Of a stretch of DNA of 64,000 nucleotides, positions 16,979 to 25,760 are shown piece by piece. Under the pieces are notes generated by a model. That model ran no database searches. It had not been told where the DNA came from and worked only from the letters and a program-made list of their open reading frames with translations. Made by a program: the position numbers and the translations under genes. Position 1 is the first letter of the stretch; every line of letters starts with the position of its first letter. The DNA is from Alkalihalobacterium sp048323755 (GTDB lineage Bacteria > Bacillota > Bacilli > Bacillales > Bacillaceae_F). The stretch lies in contig NZ_JBLWFS010000007.1 in NCBI RefSeq assembly GCF_048323755.1, positions 124,001 to 188,000 on the forward strand. Direction: 5' to 3'.

Positions 16979-18096
16979 TTGATCATCTTCTCCTTTATCG
17001 TTACCCATAAATTTCTGTGAATGACCTCTGATCGTTCTTTATTTGTCTGTTTTTTTGCTTCTTCACTTGAGAATCCTTTAATTAATTCCAGTTCACTCGA
17101 TGAATAGCTGACTTGACCTTTTCCAATTAATTCACCTTTTTGGTTAATGACTTCAATTACATCGCCAGTCGAGAAGTTACCTTCCACTGCGGTAATGCCA
17201 GCAGGGAGTAGACTTTTTCCTTTGTGAATGACTGCTGTTTCAGCCCCAGGATCAATCGTGATTTTACCTGCAATTTCAGAATGAATTCCGATCCACTGTT
17301 TTTTACTTTTCATCATGTGGTGATCGGTATAGCCAATATAAGTGCCATCACCTTTTCCAGAAATAATATCGACAAGCTTATCTGATCCTGACCCTAAGCC
17401 TATAAATACTTTAACACCAACGGAAAGGGCCGTTTTGGCTGCTTCGATTTTTGAACGCATACCTCCTGTACCAACACTTGAGCCAGCACCTCCAGCAGCT
17501 TCGAGCAACTCTTCGGTTACTTCTGGTAAGAATGAAAACTTTTTTGCGTTCGGATTGGTCTTCGGGTTGTCATCGTATAATCCGTTAATATCAGTAAGAA
17601 TAATTAGTGTATTCGCATGAATAAGTCCGCTAACTAACGCGGATAGCATGTCGTTATCGCCAAACGTAAGCTCCTCAAGAGAAATGGAGTCATTTTCATT
17701 TATGATGGGGATGACGTCACGTTTGGTCAGTTCGGATAAAGTAGAATAAGCATTGTTGTATTGTTCTTGATTTGAAAAGTTATGTCTCGTAAGTAGCATT
17801 TGCGCTGTAACAATGTTATGTTTTTTGAATTCTTCGGTGTATGCTTGCATTAATAAACCTTGCCCAACTGCAGCAGCAGCTTGCTTACCAGCAATGGTTA
17901 CGGGACGAGTTGGGTAGCCAAGATGTGTAAATCCGGCAGCCACGGCACCGGAAGAGATGAGAATTACATCGTGACCTTGTTGTTTCAACTTTGCTATAGC
18001 CGCAGTATGTTCAGAAATTTTATTAATGGATAGCCCACCGTTATTATTCGTTAACGAACTACTACCGATTTTTACGACAATTCGTTGTTTCGTCAT
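16975..18096 (-). CDS. proB: Glutamate 5-kinase ProB
   Basis: ATP-dependent phosphorylation of glutamate, first committed step of proline synthesis and usual point of feedback inhibition. ATG at 18096 (MTKQRIVVKIGSSSLT) follows GAGGG by 6 nt; the frame extends a little upstream without a better site. The product is 373 residues: amino-acid kinase domain (ISSGAVAAG, NENDSIS, LTDINGLYD, VGTGGMRSK) and a C-terminal PUA domain from about residue 280. First gene of proBAC, under a T-box leader interrupted by a repeat element (18142-18304). Confidence 0.95.
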   Translation of the reverse strand: MTKQRIVVKIGSSSLTNNNGGLSINKISEHTAAIAKLKQQGHDVILISSGAVAAGFTHLGYPTRPVTIAGKQAAAAVGQGLLMQAYTEEFKKHNIVTAQMLLTRHNFSNQEQYNNAYSTLSELTKRDVIPIINENDSISLEELTFGDNDMLSALVSGLIHANTLIILTDINGLYDDNPKTNPNAKKFSFLPEVTEELLEAAGGAGSSVGTGGMRSKIEAAKTALSVGVKVFIGLGSGSDKLVDIISGKGDGTYIGYTDHHMMKSKKQWIGIHSEIAGKITIDPGAETAVIHKGKSLLPAGITAVEGNFSTGDVIEVINQKGELIGKGQVSYSSSELELIKGFSSEEAKKQTNKERSEVIHRNLWVTIKEKMIK

Positions 18097-18141
18097 CGTC
18101 ATCCCTCTTTTTATTTGTAGAGTCAATGTAAAGTGATAAAA

Positions 18142-18304
18142 TAGACAAGAAAAGCGAAAGCGCTCGGGTAGCGACGTATGGACTGGAGCCTCTCCGAAAG
18201 AGATAAAGGAGCTGATGTTGACTTATCGTAAGGAGGAGGGCGAAGTCTCACTAGTCGCTGAGCGCTGCAGCTAGACAAGAAAAGCGAAAGCGCTCGGGTA
18301 GCGA
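18142..18304. repeat. REP-like palindromic repeat with 33-bp terminal direct repeat
   Basis: The 33-bp sequence beginning TAGACAAGAAAAGCGAAAGC occurs at 18142-18174 and again at 18272-18304, 130 bp apart. Between the copies the DNA is imperfectly palindromic: GCGCTCGGGTAGCGAC near 18160 matches GTCGCTGAGCGC near 18254. Such hairpin repeats scattered between genes are common in alkaliphilic Bacillus genomes. Its position between the T-box terminator and proB means it is part of the proBAC transcript leader. GC content is higher than the surroundings. Confidence 0.8.
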
Positions 18305-18319
18305 TAGAAGAAAAAATCC

Positions 18320-18570
18320 CAAGAAACTAAAAAACTCTTCTGTCCTAATAAAATAAAAGGACGGAAGAGTTGGATCCGCGGTACCACCTTTGTTGGCAAG
18401 CTGATAAGCAAGCCCTCTCGGAACCGTTAACGCCGGCGACGGTCAGGTTTGCCTGACAGCTCAAGGGCAGGTTCAACAGTTTCAGTGGTGGCACACCTTT
18501 CAGCCGGTGGGTGTTGCTCTCTGGACACATGTTACTGTTTACTATTCCTATCAACGCTCATTATACTTTG
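18320..18570 (-). ncRNA. T-box leader, probably tRNA-Pro responsive
   Basis: On the minus strand, AGGTGGTACCGCG (18389-18377) is the conserved T-box sequence that pairs with uncharged tRNA. Just downstream, AACTCTTC (18370-18363 region) pairs with GAAGAGTT followed by TTTT (about 18334-18324), an intrinsic terminator competing with the antiterminator. A specifier-type GAA-CCT-G (CCT at 18471-18469) would read a proline codon, matching the downstream proBAC operon and the known T-box control of Bacillus proBA. The stem I boundaries are approximate. Confidence 0.9.
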
Positions 18571-18666
18571 GAGACTATTATAAGTCGATCTTGCCATTCC
18601 GTCAAGGTGTGACTGATTGTTTTTCTGAATAACTATACAGATAGGCTAATTAATTAGGAGGAAAAG

Positions 18667-19464
18667 ATGACAACGAAACAGCTTCTACATAAAAAAATTG
18701 TAATAACAGGTGCTTCTAGTGGGATTGGGAAAGAGCTCGCTTTTCACGTTGCTGAAATGGGAGCAACACCAATTTTACTAGCTAGATCTATTGATAAATT
18801 AGAAATGATTAAACAGGAAATCAAGAAAAAATATGCTATACAAGCGTATTATTATCCATTAGATGTTACATCATTCGAAAGTGTGCAAAAGACGGTTGAA
18901 AAAGTGGTTGCTAACCATGATACGGTAGATGTTCTTATCAACAATGCTGGAATTGGTTATTTTGATGCTTTTAACGAGGCTGATTTCCATCAAGTTGAAG
19001 AGATGTTTCATGTGAATGTTTTAGGGCTGATGGCTTGTACAAAAGCGGTTCTGCCCTACTTCTTAGAAGAACAGGAAGGGCACATCATTAACATTGGTTC
19101 ACAAGCAGGTAAGATTGCTACACCAAAATCAAGTGTTTATTCAGCAACCAAGCACGCGGTAAGAGGGTTTACAAATGCACTGCGAATGGAATTACACGAT
19201 ACGAATATTTATGTAAGTCTTGTTAATCCAGGACCTATTCGAACAGCCTTTTTTGATCAAGCAGACAAAACCGGTACGTATAAAAAGAATGTGGAAAAGA
19301 TGATGTTAGCCCCAGAAGTTGTAGCGAGACGTATTGTGGAATTGATAATTAAGCCGAAGCGAGAGCTAAATTTACCATGGTGGATGGATGTAGGTTCATC
19401 GTTGTATCAACTGTTTCCGCGTCTCGTTGAAAAGATCGGTGGCAAAAAGTTTTATCAAAAGTAA
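18667..19464 (+). CDS. yqjQ: SDR-family oxidoreductase (YqjQ-like)
   Basis: Classical short-chain dehydrogenase of 265 residues. The cofactor motif is TGASSGIGK near the N-terminus; NNAG and the catalytic YSATK (Tyr-x-x-x-Lys) with the upstream Ser (NIGSQAG) are present. A C-terminal hydrophobic/aromatic stretch (PWWMDVGSSLYQLFPRLVEKI) is typical of the DltE/YqjQ branch that may associate with the membrane. Start follows TTAGGAGGAAAAG. A run of neighbours (proline genes, this SDR, a Y-family polymerase, a YolD protein) resembles the B. subtilis yqj region, supporting the name. Substrate unknown. Confidence 0.85.
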   Translation: MTTKQLLHKKIVITGASSGIGKELAFHVAEMGATPILLARSIDKLEMIKQEIKKKYAIQAYYYPLDVTSFESVQKTVEKVVANHDTVDVLINNAGIGYFDAFNEADFHQVEEMFHVNVLGLMACTKAVLPYFLEEQEGHIINIGSQAGKIATPKSSVYSATKHAVRGFTNALRMELHDTNIYVSLVNPGPIRTAFFDQADKTGTYKKNVEKMMLAPEVVARRIVELIIKPKRELNLPWWMDVGSSLYQLFPRLVEKIGGKKFYQK

Positions 19465-19485
19465 TTAACCGTTAAATAATCATAA

Positions 19486-19514
19486 AAGGTAGAAACTTTA
19501 ACAGTTTCTACCTT
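19486..19514. terminator. Bidirectional terminator
   Basis: AAGGTAGAAACT (19486-19497) pairs with AGTTTCTACCTT (19503-19514) over a short loop. It separates the converging SDR and HAD-phosphatase genes; the downstream T-run is interrupted (CGCTTTT). Confidence 0.8.
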
Positions 19515-19519
19515 CGCTT

Positions 19520-20002
19520 TTACCATCTTCTACGAATTAGTCTTTCAAATACTCGCTTTAGTCTAATGTTCCAAGGCTCGTGCTCCTCACCAACTGGATG
19601 AACAAGAGCTGTTTTCATATTTAGGCGCTTGCCACACCAAACATCGGTAAATAGCTGATCTCCAAGAAATACACTCGTTTCCTTTTGAGCACCCATTTTC
19701 TGCATATAGCGTTCAATCTTCCGTATCCCCGGTTTTCCACTGCGTCCTAAGCCGTGTATTCCTAGAGGCTCTGAAAAGCGATCAACACGACCTTGGCTAT
19801 TGTTTGAAATGATCGCAAGTTCGACTCCATTTTCTTTTAACATGTTGACCCATTCTTCTACATCTTCTCCACCGGGTTGGTGGTGAATGGCAAGTGTGCT
19901 ATCTAAGTCCGATAAAATTGTTTTTATATTATTCGTTTTTAGCCATTCTGCTGTAATTTCAGTAAAATGTTTTAACTCAAAATCAGGTTGAAAATATTTC
20001 AT
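19520..20002 (-). CDS. YqeG-family HAD-IIIA phosphatase
   Basis: A 160-residue HAD-superfamily hydrolase of the YqeG branch. Motif I is SDLDSTL (catalytic Asp pair), motif II lies in AIISNNSQGR, and motif III/IV in SGKPGIRK and VFLGDQLFTDVWCG. Length is slightly shorter than the usual 170 or so residues, and motif I has Ser where YqeG proteins normally have Asn. Because yqeG is usually in a different conserved cluster (with yqeH and aroE), this copy may be a paralogue. C-terminus is Arg-rich. Substrate unknown. Confidence 0.85.
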   Translation of the reverse strand: MKYFQPDFELKHFTEITAEWLKTNNIKTILSDLDSTLAIHHQPGGEDVEEWVNMLKENGVELAIISNNSQGRVDRFSEPLGIHGLGRSGKPGIRKIERYMQKMGAQKETSVFLGDQLFTDVWCGKRLNMKTALVHPVGEEHEPWNIRLKRVFERLIRRRW

Positions 20003-20185
20003 TGACTACAAATCTCCTATACATTCGTCTTTATAGTAATTTTCCCTTTTTTTTTAATTAAATGCAACTTTCAAGGGTAACTTTGTTATTTTAGTATTAT
20101 TCCAATGAAGATAGAGCACTGAAAGTATTTAGTACTCATTTTTTTATTACTTTTAATCCACTAATCGTTTGTAAATATTTTCTAT

Positions 20186-20242
20186 TTGAAAAACGAACGT
20201 ATATTCGGTTATAATTAAGAATAAAATACGAACACAAGTTCC
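20186..20242 (+). promoter_or_regulatory. SOS promoter with two LexA boxes
   Basis: TTGAAA (20186-20191), 18 nt, TATAAT (20210-20215) form a promoter. CGAACGTATATTCG (20194-20207) lies in the spacer and CGAACACAAGTTCC (20229-20242) just downstream; both fit the Bacillus LexA (DinR) consensus CGAAC-N4-GTTCG/C with one or two deviations. This implies DNA-damage induction of the polymerase gene that follows. Confidence 0.8.
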
Positions 20243-20259
20243 TTTTTGGGGGGGTTCAT

Positions 20260-21525
20260 TTGGTTCCGCAACCATTGTATGAAACGATTGAAAAGCGCAG
20301 TATTCTTTGTGTCGATATGAAAAGTTTTTATGCCAGTTGTTCAGCCTTAGCGCTAGGGCTTGATCCATTAGAGTGTTATTTAGCTGTTGTTGCTGATACG
20401 GAAAGGTCCGGAAGTGTTGTACTTGCGGCGACACCTAAATTAAAAAAAGACTTTGGAATTAAAACGGGAAGTCGGTTATTTGAAATTCCGGATGATCCTC
20501 GCATCCAGCTTGTTAATGCGCAAATGGCGATGTATCTAGATACGTCAGTGGAACTTACAAAATTTTTTACTCGCTATGTCCCATTTGAAGCCATTCACGT
20601 TTATAGTGTGGATGAAAGTTTCCTTCAAGTAGATGGTACCGAACGTCTTTGGGGATCACCTTTGCAATTAGCGCAGCGTATTCGTCAAGACATGTTAAGA
20701 GACTTTGGCTTAACATGTGCGATCGGGATTGGTCCGAATATGCTTATGTCCAAACTCTGTCTAGATATTCAAGCCAAAAAGACGGGGGTAGCCCAGTGGG
20801 ATTTTGAGGATCTACAAAATGAGTTATGGCCCTTACCGTTGCGCGAGATGTGGGGTATCGGTTCGCGGTTAGAAAAACGCTTAAATCGTCTAGGGATTCG
20901 AACCGTAGGACAGCTTGCTCAATATGACGTGACAAGATTAGAGAAAGCGTTTGGCGTTATGGGAAATCAAATGTATTACCACGCATGGGGGATTGATTTG
21001 TCAGAGCTCGGCGCACCGATTATGCAGGGGCAGATTAGTTTTGCCAAAGGACAAATTTTACTTCGTGATTATAAAGAAAGAGAAGATATTAAATGTGTCA
21101 TTTTAGAGATGTGTGAGGAAGTAATGAGACGAGCTCGAAATGCTGGGAAGGCAGGACGCACCGTAAGTTTAGGTCTTGGCTACAGTAAGGAAGAGTATGG
21201 AGGTGGCTTTTACCGTTCAGTTAGCCTTGATGAACCGACCAACCTGACCATGGATATTTATGAAGCCTGTCTTCATTTAATGAAGAAGCATTATCGGGGA
21301 GAAACGGTAAGGCAAATTACAATTGCGCTATCGAATGTTTGTGATGATGCTCATGTTCAGCTCAGTTTGCTGGATCCAGCGAAACCACGGAAAAAGGAAT
21401 TAGGTTATGCGATGGATGCCATTCGAAATAAATATGGATCAGATGCCTTATTACGAGCTGTTTCTTACACGGAAGCGGGTACAGCTAAATACCGTTGTAC
21501 GCTTCTTGGCGGTCATAAAGCGTAG
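20260..21525 (+). CDS. polY2: Y-family translesion DNA polymerase (UvrX/YqjW, PolY2 type)
   Basis: Error-prone translesion polymerase of the ImpB/MucB/UmuC family. The 421-residue product has DMKSFYASC near residue 19 (first metal-binding Asp), TPKLKKDFGI, the second catalytic motif YSVDESFL, and a helix-hairpin-helix region (MWGIGSRLEKRLNRLGI). The little-finger domain follows. Start is TTG at 20260, 5 nt after a run of seven G. Two LexA boxes upstream and the YolD-like gene 14 nt downstream match the uvrX-yolD and yqjW-yqjX pairs of B. subtilis. It should be induced by DNA damage. Confidence 0.92.
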   Translation: MVPQPLYETIEKRSILCVDMKSFYASCSALALGLDPLECYLAVVADTERSGSVVLAATPKLKKDFGIKTGSRLFEIPDDPRIQLVNAQMAMYLDTSVELTKFFTRYVPFEAIHVYSVDESFLQVDGTERLWGSPLQLAQRIRQDMLRDFGLTCAIGIGPNMLMSKLCLDIQAKKTGVAQWDFEDLQNELWPLPLREMWGIGSRLEKRLNRLGIRTVGQLAQYDVTRLEKAFGVMGNQMYYHAWGIDLSELGAPIMQGQISFAKGQILLRDYKEREDIKCVILEMCEEVMRRARNAGKAGRTVSLGLGYSKEEYGGGFYRSVSLDEPTNLTMDIYEACLHLMKKHYRGETVRQITIALSNVCDDAHVQLSLLDPAKPRKKELGYAMDAIRNKYGSDALLRAVSYTEAGTAKYRCTLLGGHKA

Positions 21526-21539
21526 AGGAGATGAAATAA

Positions 21540-21872
21540 ATGATTAAAGATCGTGGAAATATAAAGTGGACAGCGATGATGCTTCCAGAACATGTAGGTT
21601 TACTTCGTGAGTTAAAAAAGGAGCTGACTTATCAAAAAAAGCCTCAACTCGATGAGCAACAGCTGTTAGAAATGAATGAACAGATTTGTGAAGGGATGGC
21701 AAATAACGCATCACTTATTTTTACTTACTATGAAAACTATGACTACCATTGTATGGTTGGTACGGTTCATCATTTTAATGAACAAGAAAGAAAACTGCAC
21801 CTGATTGATCAATTTGGTGGCAAAAACTATTTACAACTGGATGAGATTATTGATGTAAAAACTTACAAGTAA
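21540..21872 (+). CDS. yqjX: YolD-like family protein
   Basis: A 110-residue protein of the YolD family. The start MIKDRGNIKWTAMMLPEH and the later IDQFGGKNYLQLDEIIDV are typical. Family members are encoded just after UvrX-type Y-family polymerases and are thought to modulate them; biochemical function is not settled. GAGGAGATGAAATA precedes the ATG. It is co-transcribed with the polymerase and hence probably under LexA control. Confidence 0.88.
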   Translation: MIKDRGNIKWTAMMLPEHVGLLRELKKELTYQKKPQLDEQQLLEMNEQICEGMANNASLIFTYYENYDYHCMVGTVHHFNEQERKLHLIDQFGGKNYLQLDEIIDVKTYK

Positions 21873-22052
21873 AAACCATTTTTATGTATAAAATTGGTTT
21901 GGCTTTCCTACAATAGTTTCTATCTCGTAAATTGAAACGAAACCTTCAAGATGTTGTAAAGCAATGGTCACAAATGTTTTTCAAAAATGGTATGACGAAG
22001 GTGTATAGTTAGTAGGTGCTACAAAATTTTTAGAATAGGAAGTGAAGAGAAC

Positions 22053-22337
22053 GTGCGCGTTCATGATCTAGTCGAAACGAAAGAGTTTTTTATTGGGGAG
22101 ACAAAGCCAAATTTCCATGTCATTTATGAAAAGTTTGAAAATAATGATGCAGTATATGTAGATGGAGTCGTTCAAACGAAAAAGATGGGAATTGAAGAGA
22201 TCGTCCAAATTTTTCGAGGTGAGGAAGATAGTTTATGTAATGTAGAACGATACTGTATTGGTAAAGAGTACCCGAATATTGAAGCAGTTTTGGCGAAAGT
22301 AAAGGAAAGTCATAGAGAAATCTTTATTTTAGAATAA
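22053..22337 (+). CDS. Hypothetical 94-residue protein
   Basis: Not recognised. A soluble, acidic protein starting with GTG (MRVHDLVETKEFF), preceded by AGGAAGTGAAGAG. It has two Cys (DSLCNVERYCIGKEY) nine residues apart. Coding seems real: a Shine-Dalgarno is present, the frame fills the gap and an intrinsic terminator follows directly. No domain can be named. Confidence 0.6.
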   Translation: MRVHDLVETKEFFIGETKPNFHVIYEKFENNDAVYVDGVVQTKKMGIEEIVQIFRGEEDSLCNVERYCIGKEYPNIEAVLAKVKESHREIFILE

Positions 22338-22348
22338 TTCATATAATG

Positions 22349-22374
22349 AAGACTGACTCAAAAGGGCCAGTCTT
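22349..22374 (+). terminator. Intrinsic terminator
   Basis: AAGACTG pairs with CAGTCTT and is followed by TTT; located just after the 94-residue hypothetical gene. Confidence 0.7.
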
Positions 22375-22499
22375 TTTATAATGCAGTTAGAGAAACTACA
22401 AATTTCAAGTGGATTGTAAGAACTGACAGGACGTTGCTTATCCTAATGAATTACGCTAACATTTACGGTATGGATGGGATCTAGAAAGGAAGAGAAACT

Positions 22500-22979
22500 A
22501 TGGTAAGAGTATTATTCGTTTGTCTAGGTAATATTTGCCGATCACCGATGGCAGAAGCTGTGTTTCGGAAAAAAGTGGAAGAAGCAAACTTAAGTGATGG
22601 ATTTGAGATTGATTCGGCAGGAACGGGAGACTGGCATATTGGCAAACCGCCGCACGAGGGAACGAGAAACATCTTAGACCAATACAAAATTGATTATAGT
22701 GGTATGAAGGCACGAAAGGTAACAAAGCCGGACTTACAGAACTATGATTATATCATTGCAATGGATGCTGAAAATGTAGGGAACTTAAACGCAATGGCAA
22801 AGCATGAGCAAACAGGAGAAATTGCAAGGCTTCTTGACTTTCTTCCAGAAAGTGATGTTGTTGATGTTCCAGATCCGTACTATACAGGCAATTTCGAAGA
22901 AGTATATGAATTAGTAAATAAGAGTTGTGAGAAATTACTTTCATACATATGTGAACAAGAAAATCTAAAGAAGAGCTGA
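22500..22979 (+). CDS. Low-molecular-weight protein-tyrosine phosphatase
   Basis: A 159-residue phosphatase of the LMW-PTP family. The P-loop is VCLGNICRSPMAE (C-x5-R-S) at the N-terminus and the general acid lies in DVPDPYYTG. Length is standard. Shine-Dalgarno AAAGGAAGAG precedes the ATG. Bacillus homologues (YwlE, YfkJ) act on phosphotyrosine or phosphoarginine; Ile in the P-loop cannot settle the specificity here. It stands alone between two terminators. Confidence 0.9.
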   Translation: MVRVLFVCLGNICRSPMAEAVFRKKVEEANLSDGFEIDSAGTGDWHIGKPPHEGTRNILDQYKIDYSGMKARKVTKPDLQNYDYIIAMDAENVGNLNAMAKHEQTGEIARLLDFLPESDVVDVPDPYYTGNFEEVYELVNKSCEKLLSYICEQENLKKS

Positions 22980-23002
22980 TCACACGAGGTCAGCTCTTCT
23001 TT
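22967..23002. terminator. Bidirectional terminator
   Basis: AAAGAAGAGCTGA (22967-22979) pairs with TCAGCTCTTCTTT (22990-23002). The left arm contains the phosphatase stop codon. Confidence 0.88.
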
Positions 23003-23046
23003 AAATTCAAAATATAGATATGTAGTTTTAAATTAGAATCACAAGT

Positions 23047-23226
23047 TTATTGTTCCATTAGTTGCTGAACAGGAACTGTCATTTCGTTTTCAGGCTGGCT
23101 CTTTTCATACACTCGTGCAGTTTCTTTATCATGATCGACATGTTGGATCATAACCGGAGTACCGTTAAAAAGTACTTGAACATTCTTCATAGATTCTACG
23201 ATTTCTTGAGCTCGTTGTGAATTCAC
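23047..23226 (-). CDS. sspH: Small acid-soluble spore protein, H-type
   Basis: The 59-residue product starts (GTG) MNSQRAQEIVESMKNVQV and continues FNGTPVMIQHVD, closely matching the H-type SASP family whose members begin with N-x-Q-R-A-x-E-I and share the V-M-I-Q-H-V-D block. The minus-strand Shine-Dalgarno AAGGAGTGAGG precedes the GTG. Family members are packaged in the forespore under sigma-F/G control. This marks the host as an endospore former. Confidence 0.88.
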   Translation of the reverse strand: MNSQRAQEIVESMKNVQVLFNGTPVMIQHVDHDKETARVYEKSQPENEMTVPVQQLMEQ

Positions 23227-23561
23227 TTTTACCTCACTCCTTTTATATGCTCCCTACTCACGTAAGAAGCCCTATTTTTCAAATTCTGTCTTCATTATGA
23301 GGATAAATCCAACGTTTTATGCATAGCTATGAATTAAATCAGGTGAAAGATCTTCAAGTATGGTCATCAAGGACTAATTGAATTTCATCTGGTTTTTTAA
23401 TTGCTGAACGAACGCTCTTCTAAACTAACTATAAAAAAATGTTGTCGTGTAAGGGATTACAAGGCAATAGGAGAGTAACAACCTACGATAACTCTGAATA
23501 CGATGGGATATGGGCATTGGACCCATTTAAATAAATTACTCCCGAAAGAGGGTTGATATAG
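23227..23561. other. Intergenic region between sspH and asparagine synthetase
   Basis: 335 nt. It should hold the divergent promoters of sspH and the asparagine synthetase gene. I see no convincing promoter pair, RNA or ORF. GAGGGTTGATAT just before 23562 is the ribosome site of the synthetase. Confidence 0.5.
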
Positions 23562-25409
23562 ATGTGTGGTATTACAGGTTGGATTGATTGGAAGCGAAAT
23601 ATGGTAAAAGAGCAGGCTGAAGTTGAAAAGATGGCGAAGACGTTATCACGTCGAGGGCCTGATGATATCAATATTTGGAGCTCTAATCATGCGGCATTAG
23701 GACATACTCGTCTTATTGTTGTCGATCCAGAAGGCGGCATTCAGCCGATGACAAGAACGAAAGGAAATCGTTCATATACAATAATTTATAATGGAGAATT
23801 ATACAATACAGAAGATCTTCGTAAAGAGCTACTTCAACGAGGACATACGTTTAAGGGACATTCCGATACCGAAGTTCTGTTAACTTCATATATAGAGTGG
23901 GGCTTTCATTGCTTAGAAAAGTTAAATGGTATTTTCGCGTTTGCGATTTGGAGCGAGCACGATCAAAGTTTAATCCTTGCCCGTGATCGTCTCGGTGTGA
24001 AACCATTATTTTATTCCGTCCAAAACGGAAAATTACTATTTGCGTCTGAAATAAAAGCACTTCTTGCTCATCGGGACATATCACCAACGGTTGATGAAAC
24101 CGGACTTTCTGAAGTGTTAGGTCTAGGACCATCACGTACACCGGGACATGGAGTGTTCTCAGATATTGAAGAGCTTCGACCAGCACATGCGATGCTGTAT
24201 GACCGCAACGGGGCTAAAATTACTCGCTACTGGAAGTTGAAAAGTAAGGAACATGTTGATAATGTTGATGAGACGGCAGAAAAAGTTCGTTGGTTATTAA
24301 CAGACACAGTCGAACGTCAATTAGTAGCTGATGTTCCAGTGTGTACGTTCTTATCAGGAGGTATTGACTCTAGTGCATTAACAGCTCTAGCAGCTAATGT
24401 GTTTGAGCGCGATAACAAGGGTGACTTGCGAACGTATTCTATTGACTATGCTGACAATGATAAATATTTTAAAGCCAATGATTTTCAGCCGAACGCAGAT
24501 GGTCCATGGATTGAAAAAGTGTCAAAGGAATTTCGTACGTTACACACAGATCACGTCATTTCTATGAAAGATCTCGCAGGCTATTTAAAGAAAGCTGTTG
24601 AAGTACGTGACTTACCAGGTATGGCTGATATTGACTCGAGTTTATTATGGTTTTGCGAAAAAATAAAAGAAGATGTGACGGTAGGCTTATCTGGAGAATG
24701 TGCGGATGAAATCTTCGGTGGGTATCCTTGGTTCCATAAACCTGAAGTGATGAATTATAATGGATTCCCGTGGATGCGTTCTACACAAGAAAGAGAAGCA
24801 CTTCTACAAGACAAGTGGAAAAATAAACTGAAACTACACTCTTATGTTCACGAAAGATATAAAGAAACGATTGCAGAAACACCTAGGTTTGAAGAAGATA
24901 CGAAAGAGGAAGCTCGTAGAAGAGAAATTTCGTATTTAAATATCATTTGGTTTATGACTACGCTTCTGGATCGGAAAGACCGAATGAGTATGGGGGCTAG
25001 CCTAGAGGTTCGTGTCCCATTTGCTGACCATCGTCTCGTAGAATACGTATGGAACATTCCTTGGGAAATGAAGCGTCTAAATGGTTTAGAAAAGGGGATT
25101 TTGCGTAAAGCACTCGAAGGAATTTTACCGGATGAAGTGTTATATCGCAAAAAAAGCCCATATCCGAAAACGCATAACCCACATTATACGAATGCAGTAA
25201 AGACAGAAATGCTTCAAATCCTTAATCAAAACGACTCACCATTATTTGATTTAATTGATCGTACTAAAATGAGAGAAATCGCTGAAAGCGGCGGAGCTTC
25301 ATTTAAAACGCCATGGTTCGGGCAACTGATGACAGGTCCGCAGCTCATCGCTCATTTTATTCAAATGGACCACTGGTTGAAGCATTATAATGTAAAAATA
25401 AAAGCATAA
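23562..25409 (+). CDS. asnB: Asparagine synthase (glutamine-hydrolysing)
   Basis: It makes asparagine from aspartate with glutamine nitrogen and ATP. The 615-residue protein has the N-terminal glutaminase domain beginning with Cys2 (MCGITGW), RRGPDD, YNGELYN and HSDTEVL, and the C-terminal synthetase with PPi-loop FLSGGIDSSAL, later LSGECADEIFGGYPWF and LEVRVPFADHRLVEY. A deviation from housekeeping AsnB is an insertion around the KYFKANDFQPNAD stretch. Start ATG follows AGAGGGTTGATATAG. A strong terminator follows. Confidence 0.94.
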   Translation: MCGITGWIDWKRNMVKEQAEVEKMAKTLSRRGPDDINIWSSNHAALGHTRLIVVDPEGGIQPMTRTKGNRSYTIIYNGELYNTEDLRKELLQRGHTFKGHSDTEVLLTSYIEWGFHCLEKLNGIFAFAIWSEHDQSLILARDRLGVKPLFYSVQNGKLLFASEIKALLAHRDISPTVDETGLSEVLGLGPSRTPGHGVFSDIEELRPAHAMLYDRNGAKITRYWKLKSKEHVDNVDETAEKVRWLLTDTVERQLVADVPVCTFLSGGIDSSALTALAANVFERDNKGDLRTYSIDYADNDKYFKANDFQPNADGPWIEKVSKEFRTLHTDHVISMKDLAGYLKKAVEVRDLPGMADIDSSLLWFCEKIKEDVTVGLSGECADEIFGGYPWFHKPEVMNYNGFPWMRSTQEREALLQDKWKNKLKLHSYVHERYKETIAETPRFEEDTKEEARRREISYLNIIWFMTTLLDRKDRMSMGASLEVRVPFADHRLVEYVWNIPWEMKRLNGLEKGILRKALEGILPDEVLYRKKSPYPKTHNPHYTNAVKTEMLQILNQNDSPLFDLIDRTKMREIAESGGASFKTPWFGQLMTGPQLIAHFIQMDHWLKHYNVKIKA

Positions 25410-25455
25410 AAACAAAGAGGTAACTCATAAATGTTTACGCTCCTTGACTGGATGC

Positions 25456-25495
25456 AAAATATAGTTGCTACTAGGTAGTACAGCAACTATATTTT
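25456..25495 (+). terminator. Terminator after asparagine synthetase
   Basis: AAAATATAGTTGCT (25456-25469) pairs with AGCAACTATATTTT (25482-25495), followed by GTTGTTG. The T-stretch is within the right arm. Confidence 0.75.
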
Positions 25496-25760
25496 GTTGT
25501 TGAGGTGCCTAGCTTGGTGCTTTAGAAGTTCATCCATGAGGTAAACCGCACAAAGAAAGTCTTCAAGGGAGAAACGACTGTCATTACCAGCACAAGCGAT
25601 TAAAATGAAAGAAGTATCATCAGATGCAAGGGACGATAGTTTAATATAGTCGAAATGATGGTTGTAGCAAGTAACACATCAATAACCCTGTAATACAGTC
25701 TTTTAGCTTCTCTTCAGCAATTTCTTCTTTTCGCGTGAGTACTGAAATTCTTCTCCCCAT
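25487..25760 (-). pseudogene. Frameshifted remnant of a small gene
   Basis: On the minus strand ATG at 25760 follows AGGAAGGG and reads MGRRISVLTRKEEIAEEKLK, then stops after about 35 codons. A +1 frame continues with a protein-like stretch (SDDTSFILIACAGND, SLEDFLCAVYLMDELLKHQ) to a TAG at 25487-25489. One frameshift near 25675-25690 would restore a product of about 90 residues. The family is not recognised. The end overlaps the asparagine synthetase terminator. Confidence 0.45.

Noticed and set aside
18345..18554. A 69-codon minus-strand ORF
   Set aside because: It lies entirely inside the T-box leader of proBAC, whose conserved sequence and terminator explain the DNA.
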